The position numbers and the translations under genes are program-made. A stretch of DNA of 64,000 nt. It comes from Candidatus Riflebacteria bacterium HGW-Riflebacteria-1 (GTDB lineage Bacteria; Muiribacteriota; Ozemobacteria; Ozemobacterales; Ozemobacteraceae). The stretch covers positions 1 through 64,000 of the forward strand of contig PGYB01000018.1 of NCBI GenBank assembly GCA_002839445.1. Reading direction: 5' to 3'. The notes beneath the pieces were generated by a model. It did not search any database. It saw only the letters and a program-made list of their open reading frames with translations, and had not been told where the DNA came from. Positions 46,007-54,830 of this stretch are shown piece by piece; the stretch's first letter is position 1; each line of letters begins with the position of its first letter.

Positions 46007-49000
46007 ATGCGAACAGTAAAATGGTTCATTGATAATCCGGTTTCAGTCAATTTGCTGATCGCTTTTCTCGTGATTGCCGGTCTGCTTTCACTTTATGACA
46101 TTCGCCGGGAAATTTTTCCCGCCTTTTCTCTTGATCGGGTTCTGGTAACCGTAGTTTTCCCCGGAGCCAGCCCAAAAGAAGTCGAAGAAGGAATCTGCAT
46201 AAAAATCGAAGAAGCTGTAACCGGGCTCAGCGGCATAAAAACAGTGACTTCAGTCGCCCGCGAAAATATTGGCACGGTAATCATAGAAATAGAAACCGAT
46301 CAGGATATCTTAAAAATCAAGGATGATGTTGAAACCAGAATCAATACCATCAATACTTTTCCGGTTGATTCTGAGCGACCGATAATCAAGAACCTCGAAC
46401 TGATTTTTCCGGTTTTGAATATAGCTGTAAGTGGCGATGTTGACGAAGCGACGCTGCGAAATCTTTGTGAAAGCATCAAGTCTGAGCTTCTGTCTTTTCC
46501 TGAAATTTCTCAGGCAGAAGTTCGAGGTCTTAAGGATTTCGAAATTTCAATTGAAATAGAAGATGAAAAGTTGCGCGAATACAATCTTAGCTTTGATGAG
46601 CTTGCAGCGGTAATCAGAGCATCTTCTTTTGACATGTCTGGCGGAGTAATAAGAACTGCTGGCGGCGATAAGCTTCTGCGAGTAAAAGGACAAAAATATT
46701 TTAGAAGTGAATTTGAAGATATTGTCGTAAGAGCAGACTCAGATGGAACAATAGTCAGACTTCACCAGCTGGCCAAAGTTAAAGACGGATTTGCCGAAAC
46801 TCTCATCGAAGGTAAAATGAAAGGGCGAAGAGCCGCTCTGGTATCAATTTCCAAGACCGAGTCTGAAGATGTCATCAAGATTTCTGATCGGGTAATTGAG
46901 TATATTAACAACAAACAAAAATCTCTGCCCGAGTCGATAAATTTTGAAATTTTAAATGATACTTCGGTGGCGGTAAAAAGCCGGCTTGATCTGCTGGTAA
47001 GAAACGGTCTGCAGGGCCTGCTTCTAGTGTTTATCTGCTTAACCATTTTTCTAAATCTCAGACTTTCTTTCTGGGTTTCGACCGGAATTCCAATATCAAT
47101 GCTTGGCACCATACTTTTGCTCAGGCAATTTGACCAAAGCCTCAACATGATGAGCATGTTTGGGCTGATAATGGCATTGGGAATGCTGGTTGACGATGCC
47201 ATCGTGGTGTCTGAAAGCATCTATACCGAGCTTGAGCACAACCCTCAGGCCGGGACCCATGCGGCCGCCAGAAACGGCACCATGAAAGTTTTCTGGCCGG
47301 TTCTGGCAGCGGTTTCTACTACCATCGTTGCTTTTCTTCCTCTCGGCTTTATGACTGGAGTCATGGGAAAGTTTGTCAGAATATTGCCGATTACGGTTAT
47401 ATCTTGTTTGCTGGTTTCGCTGATTGAAGCTTTGATCGGCCTGCCAACCCATCTGGCGCATTATTTGAAGCCTGAAGAAAAATCAAAGCGAAACCGGCTC
47501 AGACAGGGTCTTGAGAGCCTGATTGAAACCTTCACCAACCAGTATGAAAAATTACTTCGTCTTGCCTGTGAATTCAGATATATTACTCTGGGACTGGCGA
47601 TTTTCATTCTCTGCTTCGCTATTGGCCTGGTCAGGGCAGGTTTTGTCAGCTTTGTCATTTTTCCGCGCACCGACAGTGAAGAAGTACAGGCGAAATTTGA
47701 GTTTCCCGAAGGTAATCCATTCGAAACTTCACTGACTGCCGTCGAAATATTAAGCGACTCTTTGAATCGCGCCGAAACAAAGCTGAAGAAAAAGTATAAT
47801 TCAGAAGAAGTTCTGATTAAAAAAGCTTATTCGGTAGCCGGGCAGCACCCTGGCCCCGAAGGTAGCACCGGCAGCAATCTTGGTCAGATAAGCGTCGAAC
47901 TCACTTCCTCGGAAAAGCGAAGTGTCAGCTCAGCAGAAATTTTGAATACCTGGCGCGAGGAAACGCCCCCGTTGCCTGGCGTGAAAAGTCTGATTTTTGC
48001 CCAGCGCGAGAGCGGCCCGGGTGGCAAGCCCTTAGAAATCCAGCTTCGCGGCAATGACTTTGCCATTTTAAAAGCGGCTGCCGACGAACTGAAAGCCCAT
48101 TTGCGAACTTATCCCGGTGTTTTTGATATTGATGATGATTTTAAAGACGGAATTACTGAAATAGAGCTTGATCTTAAACCATCGGCGAGAAATCTCGGAA
48201 TTTCTCTCGCCGATCTGGCGCGTCAAGTTCGCTATGCCTTCTATGGCAATGAAGTAGTGCGTCTGCAACGGGGTATTTTTGACGTTAAGGTGTTTCTCCG
48301 GTTTCCTTATGACCAAAGAAAATTTATCGGAACATTTGAAAATATGGTTATTCGAACCGGCACTTCAGAACTTGTTCCGATAAAGGATGTTGCCAATATA
48401 AGCTTCAGTGGCGGCACCTCGACGATCAAAAGATGGGGCGGATTCAGAATAATAAGTGTCTTTGCCGATCTTGATGAAAAAAAAGCCAATGCCCAGCGCA
48501 TAACCTCGCATCTCGCCGATTCAGGGTTTCTTGAAAAGCTGGAAAACAAATATGGCATCCGTCATGCATTTGAAGGACAGAAGCGTGAAACGAACGAATC
48601 GGTTGCCGGTCTGGTCAGAGGTTTTTTGCTTTCTTTTATTGGAATTTTCATAATTCTCGCGACTATTTTCAAATCTTATCTACAGCCAATAATAATAATG
48701 ATGGCAATACCCTTCGGAATAATCGGCGCTATTTTCGGTCATCTTTTTATGGGCTATTCATTGACCATGCTCAGCCTTTTTGGACTCGTGGCTTTAAGCG
48801 GAATAGTTGTAAACAATTCTTTACTGATGATAGATGCCATTAATCTGGCAATAGAATCTGGAGAAACCCCTTTTGCGGCGGCAATAAAGTCTGGCAGACA
48901 AAGACTGCGGCCAATCGTGCTTACGAGCCTGACAACCGTGTTTGGCATTTCGTCGATAATGCTTGAACGCAGTTTCCAGGCCGTCTTTCTTATTCCCATG

Positions 49001-49156
49001 GCTCTTAGCATTTCCTGGGGTCTGGTTTTTTCTACCTGCATTTCACTGTTGCTGATTCCTGCGCTCTACCTTATTCTCCAGGATGCTGTCAGTCTTTTTA
49101 CCAGGACTTTTGCTCCTCAGACCAACGAATCAGAACCGCCTGCCCCGCAAAAATGA
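46007..49156 (+). CDS. RND-superfamily efflux permease (AcrB/CusA-like)
   Basis: 1049 aa, the usual RND pump length. Twelve TMs in the 1+5 / 1+5 pattern with two large periplasmic loops. TM4 has GMLVDDAIVVSE with the proton-relay Asp pair (Asp396, Asp397). The HAE-type block VFPGASPKEVEEGI is in the first loop. No Met/Glu metal pathway was recognised, so drug or lipid export is more likely than metal efflux. There is no clear SD before the ATG. It works with the adaptor just upstream and presumably an outer-membrane channel encoded elsewhere. Confidence 0.92.
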   Translation: MRTVKWFIDNPVSVNLLIAFLVIAGLLSLYDIRREIFPAFSLDRVLVTVVFPGASPKEVEEGICIKIEEAVTGLSGIKTVTSVARENIGTVIIEIETDQDILKIKDDVETRINTINTFPVDSERPIIKNLELIFPVLNIAVSGDVDEATLRNLCESIKSELLSFPEISQAEVRGLKDFEISIEIEDEKLREYNLSFDELAAVIRASSFDMSGGVIRTAGGDKLLRVKGQKYFRSEFEDIVVRADSDGTIVRLHQLAKVKDGFAETLIEGKMKGRRAALVSISKTESEDVIKISDRVIEYINNKQKSLPESINFEILNDTSVAVKSRLDLLVRNGLQGLLLVFICLTIFLNLRLSFWVSTGIPISMLGTILLLRQFDQSLNMMSMFGLIMALGMLVDDAIVVSESIYTELEHNPQAGTHAAARNGTMKVFWPVLAAVSTTIVAFLPLGFMTGVMGKFVRILPITVISCLLVSLIEALIGLPTHLAHYLKPEEKSKRNRLRQGLESLIETFTNQYEKLLRLACEFRYITLGLAIFILCFAIGLVRAGFVSFVIFPRTDSEEVQAKFEFPEGNPFETSLTAVEILSDSLNRAETKLKKKYNSEEVLIKKAYSVAGQHPGPEGSTGSNLGQISVELTSSEKRSVSSAEILNTWREETPPLPGVKSLIFAQRESGPGGKPLEIQLRGNDFAILKAAADELKAHLRTYPGVFDIDDDFKDGITEIELDLKPSARNLGISLADLARQVRYAFYGNEVVRLQRGIFDVKVFLRFPYDQRKFIGTFENMVIRTGTSELVPIKDVANISFSGGTSTIKRWGGFRIISVFADLDEKKANAQRITSHLADSGFLEKLENKYGIRHAFEGQKRETNESVAGLVRGFLLSFIGIFIILATIFKSYLQPIIIMMAIPFGIIGAIFGHLFMGYSLTMLSLFGLVALSGIVVNNSLLMIDAINLAIESGETPFAAAIKSGRQRLRPIVLTSLTTVFGISSIMLERSFQAVFLIPMALSISWGLVFSTCISLLLIPALYLILQDAVSLFTRTFAPQTNESEPPAPQK

Positions 49157-49214
49157 TCGACAAAATACTGGATAGGAACAGCCGGATCAACAGTATATGT
49201 ATGCCTTTAAGAGA

Positions 49215-49224
49215 GAGACGTCTC
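49215..49224. other. GAGACGTCTC palindrome downstream of the RND operon
   Basis: A perfect 10-bp palindrome in the 128-nt gap between convergent genes, followed by a CACAT/ATGTG dyad (near 49262-49280). It may contribute to termination; no T-tract. Confidence 0.25.
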
Positions 49225-49284
49225 GATCCATGTCGTTGAGAACTTAAGACACCTGTGTGTTTCACATCTTCTCGATGTGGTCAC

Positions 49285-49932
49285 TTAACTGCTGGTGAGC
49301 TTCCCAAAGACAACACCCCATGTGGCGGCCTGGAGTTCAATCATGCCGTAACGCCTGTAGAAATCAACAGCCCGCTCATTTCGCCCGCCGACTCCGAGAT
49401 GAAAGCCTTTGCAGCCAAGATTTTTCAGACGTTCTTCATAGGCCTGCATAAGCCGGCCCCCCCAGCCACCGCCCTGAATCACCGGCAGAAGATCTATGTG
49501 AATATGCCCGGGGTATTCGTCAAGCCATGGCATCTCATGGAAAGGTGTATGAAAAAGAGCCCTGATTCGTTGAGATAATGTGAGGGGCGTTGAAGCCGGA
49601 GAATTTTCAGGAACCGGCGGATACATCGCGGCGGCGGCGGGGCGCCATTCCCTGTCGAACCAGGAATTGTAAGCCCGCGTGTCGGTGGTGCCGAGAATAT
49701 AGCCGAGGGGGCGCACTACTCCGGCCGCTTCGCCTTCGATAACAAGTACACACCTTGGGTCGAAAATCGCATAAGGAACCGCATAGAACTGCCCGATCAT
49801 GAAAGGATCGGAAAAGAGCGACGTGGCATCCTTGCCACTGTCGCCGGTTTTCAGACATATCTCGTATAAATAGGGCAAATCGGTAACGGCATAATCACGT
49901 ATGCGCATATCACTCTGTTGATTCTGTCGCAT
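49285..49932 (-). CDS. GNAT-family N-acetyltransferase
   Basis: 215 aa. The acetyl-CoA signature is IQGGGWGGRLM, preceded by the beta-strand GHIHIDLLPV and followed by FHLGVGGRNERAVDFYRRYGM, a complete GNAT core. A Pro-rich insert (about 100-125) precedes it. GAGG precedes ATG 49932 by 6 nt. It lies 29 nt downstream of the P-type ATPase gene on the same strand and may be co-transcribed. Substrate unknown. Confidence 0.82.
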   Translation of the reverse strand: MRQNQQSDMRIRDYAVTDLPYLYEICLKTGDSGKDATSLFSDPFMIGQFYAVPYAIFDPRCVLVIEGEAAGVVRPLGYILGTTDTRAYNSWFDREWRPAAAAMYPPVPENSPASTPLTLSQRIRALFHTPFHEMPWLDEYPGHIHIDLLPVIQGGGWGGRLMQAYEERLKNLGCKGFHLGVGGRNERAVDFYRRYGMIELQAATWGVVFGKLTSS

Positions 49933-49961
49933 TATAACCTCGACTGGTTAAAGCTTTATCG

Positions 49962-52679
49962 CTATCGAAATCTTTTCATGAATTCAACGATGGGAATGAC
50001 TGTCGCGGAAACAGCAAGAAGCACCGCCCAGGCTTCCACATCTATCGGAGCACTTTCCATCATTTTCTGAAAAAACGGGATGTAGGAGAATGAAAGCTGT
50101 AAAGCCACAGTAGCAAGCAGACAGGGCCAGAGAACGGGATTCAGGGTCGGCGAAAGCGAGGGCATTTTTGTCCAGAGGGCTCGCGCGCTGAAGAGGTAGA
50201 AGAATTCCACCGCGATCATTGCCGACACTACTGCTGTGCGAGCCGTTGCCAGATCACTTCCCATGATTCTTCGCTCGTAGAAAAAAACGAAAAAACTCAC
50301 AGCGGTCATGAGCAAAGCCACTACAAAGATTCTCAGAACCAGGGCTTTTTCTATCAGAGGTGCGTCAGGGGCTCGGGGCTTTCGATCCATCAAGCCGGTT
50401 TCTGCAATCTCAAAAGCCAAAGGCAGGGAAAGAAAAGCAGTTAGCAGGTTGACCCACAAGACCTGAACCGGAGTGATCGGCAAGCGATAACCGACCAGGA
50501 TCGCGAGAAAAATAACCAGTCCCTGGGCAGTGTTGGTCGGCAGAATGTAAACCATGCTTTTTACCAGGTTGTTGAAAACATTACGGCCTTCTTCAACCGC
50601 TCTTACGAGAGTCGAGAAGTTGTCGTCGAGCAGAATCATATCTGAAGCGTCTTTTGCCACTTCTGTGCCGGATATACCCATAGCAACACCGATATCGGCG
50701 CGCTTGAGTGCGGGAGCGTCATTTACACCGTCTCCGGTCATAGCCACCACATCATTTTGTTTCTGAAAGGCCTCAACCAGTTTAAACTTGTGTTCGGGAG
50801 CAACCCTGGCAAACAAAGAAGTCTGCCTGGTAGCATTCAGCAGTTCCTCATCGCTAAAGCGGTTGATGTCGACTCCGGTAACGCACGGTATCTGGCCGAC
50901 TGGAATGCCGAGGTCGTCGGCAACAGCCTTGGCTGTGGCGGGGTGATCGCCGGTGATCATTTTTACGACAATACCGGCTTTCTTACAGACTGCTAGAGAA
51001 TCTCGCACTTCGGGGCGAGGTGGATCAATCATGGCCTGCAGGCCGATAAATCTAAGCGGCGGCAGCATCTCTGGCAACTGCTGGCCCGACCATGGCGCAA
51101 AACCGAAAGCCAGAACCCTCATACCCTGGCGGGCAAGGCTGTGAACCTGTTGGCTGATTTCTGCCTGATCAAGTTCGGCGGGAGCATTGTTTTTCCACGC
51201 GTGCGAACAGAGAGGCAAAAGGCGTTCCATTGAGCCTTTAACCCAGATATATGAATCTGATTCGTGCTGGTTCAGGGTTACCATCAGCTGCCGGCCCGAA
51301 TCGAAAGGCTGAACGTCGATTCTTGGAAATGACCGGCGCATATCGTCGACACCGTGGCTGGCTTTGGCGGCTATCGTAAGCAGCGCTCCTTCGGTAGGAT
51401 CACCCTCAATAACCCAGCCTCCCTTTCCATGAACGAGCTGGGCGTCATTGCACAGGACTCCTGCTGTCAACAATGTTCTCAGATCGTTGTCGGCAGCAGG
51501 ATTTCTTTGATCCTGGGCATAGACATGACCGAGGCCGGGGTTGAAGCCGACACCCTCGGCGCTGAAAAAGCCGGAGCCTGTCACCATGGTCTGAACGGTC
51601 ATTTCATTGGCCGTCAGAGTACCTGTTTTATCAGAACAGATAACGGTTACGCTACCCAGAGTTTCGACGGCCGGCAGTTTGCGGATGATCGCCTTGCGGT
51701 CGGCCATGTTCTTAACCCCGATGGCAAGCACGATGGTCATGACCGCAGGCAGTCCTTCCGGAATGGCGCCAACCGCAGCACTCACTGCCGCCATAAACAT
51801 CTCGGTCATGTCCATGCCGCGCATGATGCCTACGATGAAAATCAGGAGTGCAAAGCCGATAACCCAGATACCGAACAACTTCGAAAAATTCTCAAGTCGC
51901 GCCATCAGAGGCGTCTGCAGGTTTTCAGTGCGGTTCATGAGAGCATTGATCAGACCGATCTCGGTTCGGTCACCGATTTCGACCACGAGACCTTTTCCGG
52001 AACCGCTGGTAACTAGAGTGCCGCTGAAGCCCATGTTGCGGCGATCTCCGAGGCCGGTCTCCTCAGTTATTATTTCGGTGATTTTTTCAACCGGCAGACT
52101 TTCGCCGGTCAACGCCGATTCATTAACCTGAAGGCTCTTGGTTTCACAGAAACGCAAATCTGCCGGAACGCGGTCACCGGTTGACAACAAGACGAGATCG
52201 CCCGGCACCAGTTCAGCGGCATCGATTTTTCTGGGTTGGTCGGTTCCGCGAATTACCTGGCATTCGGTTTTCACCATTCTGGTAAGAGCGTCTATGGCGC
52301 TTTGCGCCTTCTGCTCCTGAACGAAGCCGATGATGGCATTGACGATAGTCACCGCCAGAATCGTCAGACTGTCGGTCGGCCTGCCTGCCAGAAAGCTTGC
52401 AACAGCCGCTACCAGCAGAATTATCACCAGAGGGTTTTCGAACTGGCTGAGGAATCTGCGCCAGGCCGGAGTCTGGAGTGGGAGGCTGAGAATATTGCCG
52501 CCATGCGATTTCTGTCTGGCCTCGACCTCTGACGGGGAAAGCCCGGTTGTCAGCGATGAGTTCTGCCGGGCAACAACCTCCTGAACTTTCAGTGTCTGCC
52601 ATTTTGTGCGTTGTTCCATGCCATGCGCCTCCCGGTGATGTTTGATGTGACTGTCGAAAATTTTCGTTTCATTTGACAT
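49962..52679 (-). CDS. P-type cation-transporting ATPase (P2-like)
   Basis: 905 aa. Full P2-type layout: N-terminal cation-ATPase domain, TGES actuator loop (SALTGESLPVE), PEGLPAVM in TM4, phosphorylation motif CSDKTGTLT (Asp350), hinge TGDGVNDAPALKRADIG and about ten TMs. TM6 reads VNLLTAFLSLPLAFE, where Ca2+ pumps have Asp after T/M; the Ala resembles bacterial CtpF-like pumps, so ion specificity is uncertain. The ATG has only a distant AGGAAAAG. It is divergent from an MpsC-family gene across 85 nt. Confidence 0.9.
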   Translation of the reverse strand: MSNETKIFDSHIKHHREAHGMEQRTKWQTLKVQEVVARQNSSLTTGLSPSEVEARQKSHGGNILSLPLQTPAWRRFLSQFENPLVIILLVAAVASFLAGRPTDSLTILAVTIVNAIIGFVQEQKAQSAIDALTRMVKTECQVIRGTDQPRKIDAAELVPGDLVLLSTGDRVPADLRFCETKSLQVNESALTGESLPVEKITEIITEETGLGDRRNMGFSGTLVTSGSGKGLVVEIGDRTEIGLINALMNRTENLQTPLMARLENFSKLFGIWVIGFALLIFIVGIMRGMDMTEMFMAAVSAAVGAIPEGLPAVMTIVLAIGVKNMADRKAIIRKLPAVETLGSVTVICSDKTGTLTANEMTVQTMVTGSGFFSAEGVGFNPGLGHVYAQDQRNPAADNDLRTLLTAGVLCNDAQLVHGKGGWVIEGDPTEGALLTIAAKASHGVDDMRRSFPRIDVQPFDSGRQLMVTLNQHESDSYIWVKGSMERLLPLCSHAWKNNAPAELDQAEISQQVHSLARQGMRVLAFGFAPWSGQQLPEMLPPLRFIGLQAMIDPPRPEVRDSLAVCKKAGIVVKMITGDHPATAKAVADDLGIPVGQIPCVTGVDINRFSDEELLNATRQTSLFARVAPEHKFKLVEAFQKQNDVVAMTGDGVNDAPALKRADIGVAMGISGTEVAKDASDMILLDDNFSTLVRAVEEGRNVFNNLVKSMVYILPTNTAQGLVIFLAILVGYRLPITPVQVLWVNLLTAFLSLPLAFEIAETGLMDRKPRAPDAPLIEKALVLRIFVVALLMTAVSFFVFFYERRIMGSDLATARTAVVSAMIAVEFFYLFSARALWTKMPSLSPTLNPVLWPCLLATVALQLSFSYIPFFQKMMESAPIDVEAWAVLLAVSATVIPIVEFMKRFR

Positions 52680-52764
52680 AATGATTGTTCTTTTCCTATA
52701 TTGTTCAGCCGGCTCATTGTAAAAGCCTGGCGATACTCCGCCGAGAAAGGCCTGCAGAAATCAG

Positions 52765-53106
52765 ATGACCAAAGGAAAGTTTGAAGCACAGATCAGTGAA
52801 GCTATTGTTAAATTCGAACGCGAGTTCATGGGTCGTGGCCCGCTTGAGGCGCGCACATACATCATTGAAGACATGGTTGTGGTAAGACTGCAGGGAGTTT
52901 TGACGGTTGCCGAGCATCAGCTGGCGACCGCCAGACCCGAAGCCGGCGGCCGGGAATTGATAAAAAAGATGCGTGAGATGCTTATCGAAAACGGCAGACC
53001 CGTAATCGAAGCTGCCATAGAAGGAATTCTCGGTCGAAAAGTGCGCAGCATGCACACTGATATCAGCACTGTTACCGGGGAACGGATTATTGTTTTCATT
53101 TTTTAG
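52765..53106 (+). CDS. DUF2294 / MpsC-family protein
   Basis: 113 aa. The pattern ISEAIVKFEREFMGRGPLEA, MVVVRLQGVLTVAEHQLA and GRKVRSMHTDIS is characteristic of PF10057, which has been annotated as part of a sodium-translocating membrane-potential-generating system in archaea and bacteria; its mechanism is not firmly known. Soluble, no signal peptide. It is encoded divergently from the P-type ATPase, which may hint at ion homeostasis. No good SD is visible. Confidence 0.75.
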   Translation: MTKGKFEAQISEAIVKFEREFMGRGPLEARTYIIEDMVVVRLQGVLTVAEHQLATARPEAGGRELIKKMREMLIENGRPVIEAAIEGILGRKVRSMHTDISTVTGERIIVFIF

Positions 53107-53199
53107 CATCATCGGATTCGTCCGTCGACCATAAGCATGGATGCACAGGTTCCACGTCTTCTGATGATGTTCATTTTTTGATTCAATAATCATAAAGCC

Positions 53200-53231
53200 A
53201 AAAAGCCGCACGAAGAAAATCTTCGTGCGGC
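53200..53231 (-). terminator. Rho-independent terminator reading leftwards
   Basis: GCCGCACGAAGA (53205-53216) and TCTTCGTGCGGC (53220-53231) pair perfectly over 12 bp. On the minus strand the stem is followed by TTTTTGG. It ends transcription from the minus-strand genes to the right. Confidence 0.85.
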
Positions 53232-53320
53232 GCAATAACGACTGGATTCCGGTTAAAATCCCTTCGGGATCAATCCGCTGACAATGATAAGATTATCAGA
53301 CAAAAAGAGAGAAGTCAATC

Positions 53321-53413
53321 GCTTCCAATACGATTTCATTAAGCCGGTATTGCGGTCAGACAGCTGTTGGAGAGACTATTTTATTTGCTGCTTCTTTCAG
53401 ACAAACCATGCTC
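53321..53413. repeat. 93-bp direct repeat, copy 1
   Basis: Identical base for base to 54597-54689. It starts GCTTCCAATACGATTTCATT and ends CAGACAAACCATGCTC, which is itself related to the CTGACAAATCATGCTC element. It is not palindromic overall. Confidence 0.9.
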
Positions 53414-53585
53414 TTCATCAGTGCCGAGAGCAATCCCGATTACGCCGCTTTTCTGGCGATGTGAACTGACAACCAGCGAGTGCAGTTCCCAGGGGGGTTC
53501 ATACATCGGCCGCAGGCCGACCCAGCCAAGCAGTTCGCCGTCATCACACAGCACGATACAGATGTTCGGCACGGCTATGCATTCT
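53407..53585 (-). pseudogene. Internally deleted fragment of the GNAT gene at 55773
   Basis: Closely matches the region encoding residues of about 46-120 of the intact GNAT, with an in-frame loss of 51 bp (17 codons) that removes the acetyl-CoA-binding turn and helix (IGRMLVAEVEKRARE). Both ends of the parent gene are missing. It begins inside the 93-bp repeat, suggesting that repeat and fragment moved together. The rest of 53107-53927 shows no intact gene. Confidence 0.8.
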
Positions 53586-53927
53586 GACGTTCTCTTTGTG
53601 AGAAGTTTCTTCAGGGGGCTTTCTTACTAAAACCGTTAAGCCGGATCATCTAGTTTCACTCCTTTCAATTGCAGATATTCAATAATCAGGGTATTCAACA
53701 GCAAAATTTAGCAGCATTTTCTTCTGCATATAATATACGAAAGGAGGCAATTCGTTGCTCATATCACATAGTCTTTGAATCATCATGATAATGAACCATA
53801 AGTCCAGGGCTTTTTTGTCGGTCACTCTATGACAGCAGACTGCATTTCTCGCTCTGCCAAAATCTGAACGCCTGGCCAAGCCCTGAACAGGCTTCTAGAT
53901 GCAAATCTATCAACCTTTTGTGCAATT

Positions 53928-54587
53928 CTACCAGAGTTTTTTGGCGTCTTTTATTCTGGCTTCTGCCTCTGCAATTTTATCGCGTAGATTTACGGACAAG
54001 TTATAAGGGATCCCAAGCAGCTGCGCCATTCCCTGAGCCTGCTCAATCAGCTCGGGATCAGGATTTTCGACCAGGTTGGAAACAACGATTTTGCTCAATG
54101 AGCCGCGAACCAGCACAATGAAGAATACCTGTCTCGTGCCAAATATGTGCTGATCGACCCTTGCATCCAGTTCAACCCTGATTATATCGCTGAAGTTTGC
54201 AACAATGGTTTCCGGACCATCAAAAAAGGCTCTTTCAATAGCACAAACAGCTTTTCGGTCAAAATCCAGTTCGTGCCGCAATCCTGCCTTGGCCCCAAAA
54301 TAGACCACCGGAGCGGAAAGTAACAGGCCGGCCAGCAAAACTCCAAGTGCAAAGAAATCAAAATCATACTTGCTCACGGCGAAGACAAAAGCTGCCAGTG
54401 ACATCAGCACCAAAACGATGCCACAACCAAGTAGTAGATCGGAAAGGTTGTTAACCAGAATTTCAAGGCTTATCCTGCCCGTCTTCTTTTTACCCGAGGC
54501 AAAGCGCTTCCACTCCAGTTTGCGGTCTACGCTCCATTCTCCGCGAGTGACCAGTATCTGCAAAAACAGGTCAAGTAACTTTCTCAT
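53928..54587 (-). CDS. Uncharacterised membrane protein, two TM helices
   Basis: 219 aa. A basic N-terminus (SGKKKTGR), two adjacent membrane helices (about 53-72 and 78-97), then a soluble C-terminal domain of about 120 residues ending in a charged helix (LRDKIAEAEARIKDAKKLW). I do not recognise a family. No good SD. It lies just left of the second 93-bp repeat and is in the same orientation as the AraC and GNAT genes. Confidence 0.55.
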   Translation of the reverse strand: MRKLLDLFLQILVTRGEWSVDRKLEWKRFASGKKKTGRISLEILVNNLSDLLLGCGIVLVLMSLAAFVFAVSKYDFDFFALGVLLAGLLLSAPVVYFGAKAGLRHELDFDRKAVCAIERAFFDGPETIVANFSDIIRVELDARVDQHIFGTRQVFFIVLVRGSLSKIVVSNLVENPDPELIEQAQGMAQLLGIPYNLSVNLRDKIAEAEARIKDAKKLW

Positions 54588-54596
54588 TGTTCATGT

Positions 54597-54689
54597 GCTT
54601 CCAATACGATTTCATTAAGCCGGTATTGCGGTCAGACAGCTGTTGGAGAGACTATTTTATTTGCTGCTTCTTTCAGACAAACCATGCTC
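54597..54689. repeat. 93-bp direct repeat, copy 2
   Basis: Identical to 53321-53413. It lies 9 nt upstream of the start of the 219-aa membrane protein gene and about 140 nt beyond the stop of the AraC-type gene, so it may carry that gene's promoter. Confidence 0.9.
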
Positions 54690-54830
54690 CGTTTTTATTC
54701 TACCTTGCCTTTGCCTGCTTTGCTTATTTTTTTGTCCAGAGAAACTGTTCGATCTCACGTCTGCTACCGGCAAACAAGACCACGGCCATATATCCATCAG
54801 GGTCTTCCGTCAGGTCATCTTATGACCGCC

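Noticed and set aside
53235..53285. tRNA-like T-arm (CCGGTTAAAATCCC)
   Set aside because: No acceptor stem, D-arm or anticodon arm can be folded around it.
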